5,778 nt of DNA from Bdellovibrionales bacterium RBG_16_40_8 (GCA_001769925.1 MEPT01000125.1:20016-25793), one strand, 5' to 3'; positions 1 to 5,778 are shown, counted from the stretch's first letter. Made by a program: numbers and translations. Notes: generated by a model from the letters alone, not told the origin.

Positions 1-154
1 AGCATCAGGTAATGAAAAGACGGTGTTATTCACTGAAGGAATAGAGTTTAAGAACGGCGAAATTTTTCCTCCAGCCGAGGTTAAAGATGACGATGGAGAA
101 GTTATGGATATGGATGTTATTGAGGCGAAGTATTTTAAATTTTTGAAAAAATAA
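1..154 (+). CDS. 3' end of an unidentified protein gene (partial)
   Basis: An open frame enters from the left edge (first complete codon at 2) and stops at TAA 152-154, giving the last 50 residues of a protein. The visible part begins ASGNEKTVLFTEG and ends YFKFLKK. It is rich in charged residues (12 Asp/Glu and 7 Lys), with an acidic DDDGE stretch in the middle and a lysine-rich end. No transmembrane segment or recognisable motif is present, and I cannot name a family. Only 2 bp separate its stop from the next ATG, so it very probably shares a transcript with the sensor kinase and may belong to the same signalling cluster. That it is real coding sequence rests on the open frame running to the edge, sensible amino-acid composition and the tight junction; the function is unknown. 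Confidence 0.7.
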   Translation, partial: ASGNEKTVLFTEGIEFKNGEIFPPAEVKDDDGEVMDMDVIEAKYFKFLKK

Positions 155-156
155 AA

Positions 157-2124
157 ATGGACTATAGTTTTTTTGATGGCTTACTAGATTCAGTATTTGT
201 GATTGATGATAATCGCAGGATTGTATATTGTAATGATACTGCTGCCTGGCTTTGCGAATCGTCAGTTCGGCGTCTTACTAAGGGTAAGGGTGTGCCTATA
301 TATGAGCTTATTAAATTCTCTAACAATAATTTATTTGCTATGCCAGGTGGTGAAATTGGTAAGGATGAGGTGTCGCCATACATAGAACTTGACTATCAAC
401 TTGTGCAGGCGGCATCAACAAAATGCGGTAAAATTCAAGTAGCCATACAGCCCTTTCTAGATACTAGCAGAGAAAAGCGTTGGGTAGTTATGGTTCGCGA
501 TGTAACGCTTGAAGAAGTTTTGCATGCCAAGTACCAAAAGCAACTTGAAGAAAAAGAAGAATATATTCAGCAGTTGCAAGATGCACAAAGGCAACTCGAG
601 CAATATTCTAAAAACTTAGAGCAAATGGTTGAAGAGAGAACCCAAGAGGTAAAGCGCGCCAACCTTATGTTAAACGCAATAGTGAACAGTTTGGGTCAGG
701 GGTTTTTTGTATTTGACCAAGCGGGCACATGTTTAGACTTTTATACGCGTGCCTGCAAAGATGTTCTTGAGATAATTCCAGCACAGAAGCATGTTTGGGA
801 TGTATTAAAGGTTCCGGCAAATGAGCTTGACACTTTTCATCTTTGGCTAAAGGCAGTTTATTCAGAGCTGCTACCTTTTGATTCTATTAAAGAGCTGGGC
901 CCATCTCAGTTTAAGCATTCGCAAGAGAAGCACGTTACGTTAGAATATTATCCTCTTCGCAGCGACAATAAAAAAATATCAAACGTTGTTGTGGTGGCAA
1001 CTGATAAGACTGTAGAGTATTTTGCGAATAAGGCTCTTGAAAAAGAAAAAAAATTCGCAAAAATGGTTGTTAAAATTGTTGCAGGCAAGAAGCAATTTAC
1101 GCGGTTTTTACATAACGCAAAAAGCGTTTCTGCGGATATTAGAGAAAGCATTGATTCGCAAAAAGACAGTATTGATTATGAATATATATTTCGCGCGTTA
1201 CATACCCTCGAAGGAGAGGCTGCCGCATTTTCTGCAAATGAAATATGGACGGCTACTAGATCGGCACAAGAAATTCTTGAACCTATTAGGCATGGTGAAG
1301 CCGTAGATATTAAAAAAATAAAAAATTATATTATAGAATCATTGCAAGATCTGGATGCTATTTATAGAAATTTTGTGAAAGCTAATTCAGAGCTCTTTTT
1401 GACTATGGGTATTGGCAGTTCAGATAAAATTGAAATTCAAGTTTCGAATGTAGAAACTATTTTGCGTAAACTAGAGCAAAAGGGCATCAATCAGCCTGTT
1501 CGAAATTATATCGAGGATGCTCTATTGCGAGAGTCTGTTGAGTCATCATTTCGCTACTATCAGGACATTGTTGACATGATTGCCGCCAAACTTGGAAAGA
1601 ATATTCTGCCAATAGAATTTCATGGGCTTGGGGTGCGAGTGCATCTTGCGCAGTATCAAGCGCTTTTTTCAACGCTTGTTCATGCATACAGAAATGCTGT
1701 TGATCACGGCATTGAGAGTTCGGCGGAGAGAAAAAAAATGAGTAAGCCAACTCAGGGGTTAATTCAAACCTACATAGAGACATTTGAGCGAATGGGAGCG
1801 TGGCTGCGTATAAAAATAATTGATGACGGCAGAGGCATTTCTATAGATGCCTTGCGCAAAAAATTGGTTGCAGCAGGTGAAGCTGAAAAAATTAAAGACC
1901 TTAGTGAGGCTGCTATAATGCAACACGTATTTAGCTCTGGAATAAGCTCAAAAGATGAGGTGGGTGAGTTTTCTGGTAGAGGCATAGGTATGAACGCTAT
2001 TCGAGAAGAGGCTGAGCGCTTGGGTGGCAAGGCATGGGTTGAAAGCGAAAAAGGTAAGGGTACCCAATTGATAATAGAAGTACCAGACCTTCAGCGAGCT
2101 AAGTGCGATAACAGAGCAGCATAG
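157..2124 (+). CDS. Soluble PAS-PAS-Hpt-HATPase sensor histidine kinase (CheA-like catalytic domain)
   Basis: This is a cytoplasmic signalling kinase of 655 residues. Residues 1-118 form a PAS-like sensor (FVIDDNRRIVYCNDTA at 14-29, closing with VMVRDVT at 111-117). Residues 119-170 are a Glu/Gln/Lys-rich coiled coil. Residues 171-285 form a second PAS-like domain (GQGFFVFDQAG, 180-190; VVVVATDKT, 277-285). Residues about 310-412 resemble an Hpt domain, with presumed phospho-histidine H349 in HTLEG. Residues about 463-643 are a CheA-type ATPase: N box HAYRNAVDHGIE (509-520), G1 DDGRG (556-560), an F-box-like VFSSGISS (591-598), G2 SGRGIGM (606-612) and G3 GKGT (633-636). CheA's P2 and the C-terminal CheW-like P5 domain are absent, so incorporation in a chemoreceptor array is unlikely. 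I see no signal peptide or membrane segment. The start follows an in-frame stop at 136-138 and lacks a Shine-Dalgarno. Unusually, the Hpt lysine (HTLKG) is glutamate (E352). The receivers encoded downstream are its likely partners (inference). Confidence 0.93.
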   Translation: MDYSFFDGLLDSVFVIDDNRRIVYCNDTAAWLCESSVRRLTKGKGVPIYELIKFSNNNLFAMPGGEIGKDEVSPYIELDYQLVQAASTKCGKIQVAIQPFLDTSREKRWVVMVRDVTLEEVLHAKYQKQLEEKEEYIQQLQDAQRQLEQYSKNLEQMVEERTQEVKRANLMLNAIVNSLGQGFFVFDQAGTCLDFYTRACKDVLEIIPAQKHVWDVLKVPANELDTFHLWLKAVYSELLPFDSIKELGPSQFKHSQEKHVTLEYYPLRSDNKKISNVVVVATDKTVEYFANKALEKEKKFAKMVVKIVAGKKQFTRFLHNAKSVSADIRESIDSQKDSIDYEYIFRALHTLEGEAAAFSANEIWTATRSAQEILEPIRHGEAVDIKKIKNYIIESLQDLDAIYRNFVKANSELFLTMGIGSSDKIEIQVSNVETILRKLEQKGINQPVRNYIEDALLRESVESSFRYYQDIVDMIAAKLGKNILPIEFHGLGVRVHLAQYQALFSTLVHAYRNAVDHGIESSAERKKMSKPTQGLIQTYIETFERMGAWLRIKIIDDGRGISIDALRKKLVAAGEAEKIKDLSEAAIMQHVFSSGISSKDEVGEFSGRGIGMNAIREEAERLGGKAWVESEKGKGTQLIIEVPDLQRAKCDNRAA

Positions 2125-2141
2125 ATTTATTTGGGTGTTGA

Positions 2142-2549
2142 ATGTTTGTTAAAGAAACGCAAATTCTTGTTGTAGAAGACTCTATAAATATAAGGCAAAT
2201 GATATGTGATTATTTGCGACGAATGGGTTTTTTGAAAATTGAGACGGCCGCAGACGCAACTGATGCCTATACTAAATTGGTATTATTATCAAAAGGGGCG
2301 TCGCCAGTTACGCTTATACTTTCTGACCTAAATATGCCAGGACCTAGCGGCATTGATTTTTTAAAGCAAGTAAGAGAGACAGAACAGTTTAAAAATATTC
2401 CATTTATTTTGATTACCACCGAAAATGAAAAACAATCAGTTATTCAAGCGGCCATGTCTGGGGTGAGTGGGTATATCGTAAAGCCATTCAATATAGATAC
2501 TCTTACAAAGCGTCTTCAAGAGGCATGGCGTAAACATAACGAAACTTGA
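2142..2549 (+). CDS. CheY-like single-domain response regulator
   Basis: This 135-residue protein is essentially one receiver domain with no output domain. All phosphorylation residues are visible: acidic pocket E12-D13 (ILVVEDS), phospho-acceptor D62 (ILSDLNMPG), switch threonine T92 (FILITTE) and K114 in the YIVKPF motif, with aromatic Y111 before it as in CheY. Length matches CheY and other stand-alone receivers (about 120-135 residues). It starts 17 bp after the kinase stop, so it is probably cotranscribed and phosphorylated by that kinase (inference). A single-domain receiver can act by binding a target protein, as CheY does at the flagellar switch, as a carrier in a phosphorelay as Spo0F does, or as a phosphate sink. 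No flagellar or chemotaxis genes are in view to choose between these. Only a weak GGTG (2134-2137) precedes the ATG. Confidence 0.95.
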   Translation: MFVKETQILVVEDSINIRQMICDYLRRMGFLKIETAADATDAYTKLVLLSKGASPVTLILSDLNMPGPSGIDFLKQVRETEQFKNIPFILITTENEKQSVIQAAMSGVSGYIVKPFNIDTLTKRLQEAWRKHNET

Positions 2550-2589
2550 CGTAACTTAAGTCTAGTTGCCAATGCCGGACTCCTTTAGC

Positions 2590-2619
2590 ATTTAAAATTT
2601 ATTGTGATTTAAAATTTAT
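2590..2619. repeat. Tandem 13-bp AT-rich direct repeat in the intergenic gap
   Basis: The 13-mer ATTTAAAATTTAT occurs at 2590-2602 and again, identically, at 2607-2619, separated by TGTG (17 bp start to start). It lies in the 90-bp gap between the CheY-like gene and the receiver/J-domain gene and ends 20 bp before that gene's ATG. The unit contains overlapping TTTAAA and AAATTT palindromes, and each copy holds TAAAAT, one mismatch from a sigma-70 -10 box. It could be a binding site for a regulator, a promoter/UP-like AT tract, or simply AT-rich sequence. I found no -35 box at proper spacing from either TAAAAT. The rest of the gap (2550-2589) shows nothing convincing. Confidence 0.6.
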
Positions 2620-2639
2620 CAACAAATTACCGATAAATA

Positions 2640-4595
2640 ATGGCTATGAAGAAAAGCGACATAAATATTCTGATAGTAGAAGATGACAGTTTTATGCGCG
2701 AGGCCCTAAGTGCGGCTGTTAAAAGAAGGGGTTACAAAGCAGTTGCGGTCGCCAAACCAGACGAGGCTCAGAGCATTGTAAAAATTAAGCCAATTCATGG
2801 CTTAATAGTTGATGTAATGTTACCCGGTCTTAACGGCGTCGATTTGGTTTTAAAATTAAAAGAAAATTTGATTGAAGGGGCTGCACTAGTACTCATATCT
2901 GGTATTTACAAAGATAGTATGTTTATACAAGATGCGATTAAAAAAGCAGAAGCTCTTAATTATTATACAAAACCGTTTGATATGGATGTGTTGCTATCAA
3001 AAATAGAAGAGGGCTTGAACGATTATATTGAAGTGCCTAAAGTAGATCTGCATAGCCTGCTGGCCCTCCCATTTGCATCGCCGAGGGAGCGACGAAAAGC
3101 GCTTGACCATGTTGAAGAGATGCTTGGATATGATTTGCCATTCGTGTTTTGTATTCTTATGGATGCAGAAAGCTCAGGGTATTTAAATATTATTGATGAA
3201 AAGCAAAACATATATGGCATTACCTTCGCAAATGGAATGATTAATAAAGTAGATAGCGAATCAACGAGTATTGTTACCAAAAAGATTCTTATAAGCCATG
3301 GTTTTGTAACTGAATCAGAATTTGGTGAGCTTGGCCCAAAAAAATCAGGCGGGGATTTACTTAAAAATTTAATTAGCGAAGGTCTAATGAGTCCGCATGT
3401 ATTGGGTGTGGCAAAAGTAGAAACTTATGTTAGCGAGCTTAAAAAATTAATTGGTGACAATAAATTAAAAATTAATTTTGTGCCAGATCGTAAAATTCAA
3501 CCAGATAAAGATGCGGTTGATATCGGGGCACTCACACAGTATTTGCATCAAATGATTGATGAAAAACTACCGAGTGAGTGGTTGAAATCCTTTTATTCGA
3601 CATGGCTGGGGCATCCAATTTGTATAGGTCCGCAATTTGCTGATCATATAAATCTGTTAGCACTGCCTATACTGACTAGGGCACCACATATAATAGAAAG
3701 CTTTAAAAAAGAGCTAACAATTGAAGAGATTCAGACGCAGCACCCAGAGTATACAGATGAGATATTTTATAAAGCGTTACACTTGATGATGCTCAGAAAA
3801 ATGTTAATATTTGAAGAAGTTAAGAGAGTAAAAAATATTGATGAACATATAAATCGTCTAAAATCTATTTATGATGAGATAAAATTAAGTAATCCAATAG
3901 AAATATTTAAATATTTTGGGTTGGGTGATAACCCTAGGTCTACAGAAGTTGGTCGTGTATATAAAGAGTTTGCCAAGTCGCACCATCCAGACGCTTTGCC
4001 GCCAAATGTTAGCGGCGAAGTCCGTAAACTCAATCACGAATTGTTTTCTAAAGTTACTGCAGCATACGACATTCTCAGTAATGATGAAAAGCGTGAAAGA
4101 TTTAACAATGAAATGAAGCAAAAAGAAGCCGAGCGACAAATAAAAAGTGATGAACTAGTTATGTCTTCGGCGACTTTGCTGGGTAGGGGACAATATGCGA
4201 CGGCGCTATCACAGCTCGAGAAGGCCGTTAGCTTATATGCTAGTGAAAGATGTCTGCTGCAATATTGGTGGGCTAAATTTAAAGCTTCGGGATTGACCAA
4301 TGCTGAGGAGATTTCAGATATAGACAAGCAAATGAAATCTATGTCGCCACATATGCGCAAAACAGCCTTGTGGGTTTTTGTTAGCGGCCTAGTTAAGCGG
4401 TTCAGTGGAGACCTAGTCGGTGCAGAAAATGATTTTACGAGGGCAATTGGCCTAGAGCAAAATTTTATGGATGCAAGGCGCGAGCTTACCCAAATTAAAG
4501 CTAACAAACCTACTAAGATGACTGCAGAAGATATACTAAAGGGTGATCTTTCAACAGTATTTAAGAATCTTTTCAGTCGAAAAAAAGGGGCCTAA
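2640..4595 (+). CDS. Response regulator fused to DUF4388/PATAN-like region, J domain and TPR-like tail
   Basis: This is a 651-residue cytoplasmic multidomain protein. Residues 7-130 are a complete receiver: E14-D15 pocket, D58 phospho-acceptor (LIVDVMLPG), S87 switch residue and K111 in YTKPF. Residues about 165-272 resemble DUF4388/PATAN: SGYLNIID (179-186), YGITFANGMINKVDSE (192-207), a GFVTESEFGEL turn (221-231) and GGDLLKNLISEGLMSP (237-252). Residues about 290-400 are helical, and 348-395 could be winged-helix-like. A J domain spans about 419-490, with an intact HPD at 449-451, the signature needed to stimulate Hsp70 ATPase, and KVTAAYDILSNDEKRERF at 471-488. Helical repeats at about 508-620 look TPR-like (GQYATALSQLEKAVSLY; GDLVGAENDFTRAIGLE). 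No Gly/Phe region or zinc finger is seen, so it is not a classical DnaJ but a specialised J-protein. ATG at 2640 was chosen; ATG at 2646 is an alternative, and neither has a Shine-Dalgarno. Phospho-control of DnaK recruitment is inference. Confidence 0.92.
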   Translation: MAMKKSDINILIVEDDSFMREALSAAVKRRGYKAVAVAKPDEAQSIVKIKPIHGLIVDVMLPGLNGVDLVLKLKENLIEGAALVLISGIYKDSMFIQDAIKKAEALNYYTKPFDMDVLLSKIEEGLNDYIEVPKVDLHSLLALPFASPRERRKALDHVEEMLGYDLPFVFCILMDAESSGYLNIIDEKQNIYGITFANGMINKVDSESTSIVTKKILISHGFVTESEFGELGPKKSGGDLLKNLISEGLMSPHVLGVAKVETYVSELKKLIGDNKLKINFVPDRKIQPDKDAVDIGALTQYLHQMIDEKLPSEWLKSFYSTWLGHPICIGPQFADHINLLALPILTRAPHIIESFKKELTIEEIQTQHPEYTDEIFYKALHLMMLRKMLIFEEVKRVKNIDEHINRLKSIYDEIKLSNPIEIFKYFGLGDNPRSTEVGRVYKEFAKSHHPDALPPNVSGEVRKLNHELFSKVTAAYDILSNDEKRERFNNEMKQKEAERQIKSDELVMSSATLLGRGQYATALSQLEKAVSLYASERCLLQYWWAKFKASGLTNAEEISDIDKQMKSMSPHMRKTALWVFVSGLVKRFSGDLVGAENDFTRAIGLEQNFMDARRELTQIKANKPTKMTAEDILKGDLSTVFKNLFSRKKGA

Positions 4596-5362
4596 TTTCT
4601 TTCTTGGTCTAAGTTATTTGTAGTAGGTAATTTACGAATAGTTTGATGAATAACGGCCTCTAGAATTCTTAGCTCTTTTGAAGATGCTAAATTATTTAAT
4701 AAAATTCTTTTTATGACCTTATAGGCGTCAGTGCGGCGGTCGCCGAATTCAAACCCTAATTTGCTAAGCCAATCCTTAATAGCTTCGGCAGGAAACTCAA
4801 ATCTTTCACAATGTAACATGGCAGTTGAGGCTATATTTTCGCTAGTACTAAAAGTTATTTGTGCGATTGTGCTTTGAACAACATATAGGGCCAGCATTAC
4901 GGCGTGCGATAAATTCATGCTTTTGAATGTTCCAAAAATAGGCAGCTGACATATGAAGTTTGCATACTCAACGTCAGAATTTTTAAGACCATGATTTTCA
5001 GGGCCGAAAATTAGGTAAAGTGGTTGTGTTGATAGTGCTCCAATATTATTTAATTTTTGTAGTCTAGACGATAAGTCTAGTGTGTCAGTTTCTTTTTTTT
5101 CTCTGGCACAAAATGCGATACGAATGCCTTCGCGCTCATTGGCAAAAAAAGAATCCCAAGAGTCATAACACGTTCTTTCAAGAAGATGTGTTTGCGCACC
5201 GGCGGCGCCCTGTCTGGCCTCTAGATTTATTTCGCAACTTGGTTGAATCAGTATTAAGCGCGCAGCACCCATATTGGCCAGTGCTCTTGAAACTGAACCG
5301 ACGTTACGAGGGTAGTTAGGCCGAACCAGTACTACATTTAGTGATAAATTAAAATTAGACAT
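4592..5362 (-). CDS. trmJ: SPOUT-class RNA 2'-O-methyltransferase, TrmJ/TrmH family
   Basis: This 256-residue protein is close in length to E. coli TrmJ (about 246), which methylates the ribose 2'-O of tRNA position 32 using S-adenosylmethionine. The three SpoU motifs of the knotted fold are visible: motif 1 RPNYPRNVGSVSRALANMG (14-32, with N20 and R26), motif 2 LIFGPENHGL (117-126) and motif 3 LPIFGTFKSMNLSHAVMLAL (140-159, with N150-L151). After the catalytic domain, residues about 185-246 form the helical extension typical of TrmJ (WLSKLGFEFG at 198-207, ending in a long helix to HQTIRKL). Motif 2 reads FGPE where E. coli has FGRE, so another tRNA or rRNA target is possible; the family is sure and the substrate is not. 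Its ATG overlaps the end of hldD by 8 bp, suggesting coupled translation in one operon, although no Shine-Dalgarno is seen. Its stop overlaps the convergent gene's stop. Confidence 0.88.
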   Translation of the reverse strand: MSNFNLSLNVVLVRPNYPRNVGSVSRALANMGAARLILIQPSCEINLEARQGAAGAQTHLLERTCYDSWDSFFANEREGIRIAFCAREKKETDTLDLSSRLQKLNNIGALSTQPLYLIFGPENHGLKNSDVEYANFICQLPIFGTFKSMNLSHAVMLALYVVQSTIAQITFSTSENIASTAMLHCERFEFPAEAIKDWLSKLGFEFGDRRTDAYKVIKRILLNNLASSKELRILEAVIHQTIRKLPTTNNLDQERN

Positions 5363-5778
5363 AAGGGTTATCAGTTAACAGATAATTTTTAAAATAATCG
5401 CTTATGCCATCTTCGAGAGAAAATTTTGGCAGCGAAAGGCCGCTTTGGAATGATTTTTTCATATCGGCTTCTGTGAAATATTGATATTGATCACGCAGGG
5501 CCGGCGGCATATCAATCCAGTCTATTTGTGTTGGTAGTTTCATGGCGGTAAATATGCAATCACAAAAGTCAAGCCAAGTGCGTGACTTGCCAGATCCTAT
5601 ATTATAAATGCCAGATGAAAATTGAGAATTACAAAAAATTTCCCACATCCAACGCGTTACATCTTTGACGTAAATAAAATCACGTAATTGCTTGCCATCA
5701 GCATACTGGCTGTTAAGAGAGCGAAAAAGCTTGATTTTACCGGTACTTTTAATTTGCAAAAATGCCTTATAGGCTAAA
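5355..5778 (-). CDS. hldD: ADP-L-glycero-D-manno-heptose 6-epimerase, C-terminal part (5' end outside window)
   Basis: This is the C-terminal 140 residues of a protein that enters from the right edge; the E. coli enzyme has about 310. HldD (RfaD) is a cytoplasmic NADP-dependent short-chain dehydrogenase-type epimerase that makes ADP-L-glycero-D-manno-heptose for the lipopolysaccharide inner core. Visible matches to the family's C-terminal half are RDFIYVKDV, SGIYNIGSGKSRTWLDF, and a closing DQYQYFTEADMKK block followed by LEDGISDYFKNYL, which parallels the Y-Q-x-F-T-x-A-D segment and terminal helix of HldD. The catalytic Tyr/Lys and the nucleotide-binding Rossmann motif lie off-window. The frame stays open through 5777, so the TTG at 5759-5757 is an internal leucine codon and not a start. 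The TAA (5357-5355) lies inside the first codons of the RNA methyltransferase gene. Other extended-SDR sugar epimerases share this fold, but the FTEAD block favours HldD. Confidence 0.88.
   Translation of the reverse strand, partial: LAYKAFLQIKSTGKIKLFRSLNSQYADGKQLRDFIYVKDVTRWMWEIFCNSQFSSGIYNIGSGKSRTWLDFCDCIFTAMKLPTQIDWIDMPPALRDQYQYFTEADMKKSFQSGLSLPKFSLEDGISDYFKNYLLTDNPYV

Noticed and set aside
1022..1306. Open frames of 67-98 codons overlapping the kinase gene on both strands (also 948-1151, 1487-1783 and 1770-2030).
   Set aside because: They overlap clear PAS, Hpt and ATPase coding sequence in other frames and have no recognisable product.
1725..1740. Internal GGAGAG followed after A-run by an in-frame ATG (M528) in the kinase gene, suggesting an internal start like that giving short CheA.
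   Set aside because: The product would begin after the N box and lack essential ATP-binding residues, so a useful short form is unlikely; the match is probably from Glu-Arg-Lys codons.
2546..2551. TTGACG resembling a -35 box at the end of the CheY-like gene.
   Set aside because: No TATAAT-like hexamer lies 16-18 bp downstream; the sequence there is CCAATG. The TTGCCA at 2566-2571 is likewise 21 bp from the nearest TAAAAT.
2552..2570. Small inverted repeat AACT...AGTT in the intergenic gap.
   Set aside because: Only 4 bp of pairing with a 7-base loop; expected by chance.
4034..4507. A 157-codon open frame on the minus strand inside the J-domain effector gene.
   Set aside because: It is entirely antisense to a well-supported coding region, its product (cysteine- and serine-rich) shows no family features, and it has no ribosome site; a frame shadow.
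4578..4604. Possible terminator around the A7-GGGGCC-T-rich stretch at the convergent stop codons.
   Set aside because: Only GGCC is self-complementary; no stem with loop and adequate GC pairing can be drawn, so it is not called.
5757..5759. TTG as start codon of a 134-residue protein at the right edge.
   Set aside because: The frame continues upstream without a stop to the window edge, and the protein aligns only with the C-terminal half of HldD, so the TTG is internal.

Overview
The window looks like part of a low-GC (clearly AT-rich by eye, not computed), Gram-negative bacterial chromosome. The Gram-negative reading rests on the C-terminal part of an ADP-heptose epimerase (HldD) used for lipopolysaccharide core sugar. 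The signalling gene content (PAS + Hpt + CheA-type ATPase, and a receiver fused to a DUF4388/PATAN-like and a J domain) recalls Bdellovibrionota and other 'delta'-type predatory or gliding bacteria. That placement is inference, because no rRNA or ribosomal marker is present.

Layout. Left two thirds, + strand, one apparent signalling cluster: the tail of an unidentified gene (1-154); 2 bp later a 655-residue soluble sensor kinase with two PAS-like domains, a coiled coil, an Hpt-like segment and a CheA-type ATPase domain (157-2124); 17 bp later a CheY-like single-domain receiver (2142-2549); then a 90-bp AT-rich gap carrying a 13-bp direct repeat; then a 651-residue receiver/DUF4388-like/J-domain/TPR-like fusion (2640-4595). 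Right third, - strand: hldD (entering from the right edge, 5778-5355) overlaps by 8 bp the start of a TrmJ/TrmH-type SPOUT RNA methyltransferase gene (5362-4592). The two gene blocks converge, and their stop codons overlap by 4 bp at 4592-4595.

How the genes may work together. The kinase has no membrane segment and no CheW-like domain, so it probably senses a cytoplasmic signal through its PAS domains and passes phosphate to one or both receivers encoded just downstream. The CheY-like protein could be a diffusible output or a phosphate sink. The large fusion would tie phosphorylation to an intact HPD J domain, the part of a J-protein that stimulates Hsp70 (DnaK), and so may connect two-component signalling to chaperone-driven remodelling of a target. 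The most notable sequence oddity in the kinase is HTLEG in place of the usual HTLKG around the presumed phospho-histidine. The hldD-trmJ pair looks like an unrelated housekeeping operon.

No tRNA, rRNA, CRISPR array, insertion sequence or convincing intrinsic terminator was found. None of the four complete genes has a strong Shine-Dalgarno sequence.
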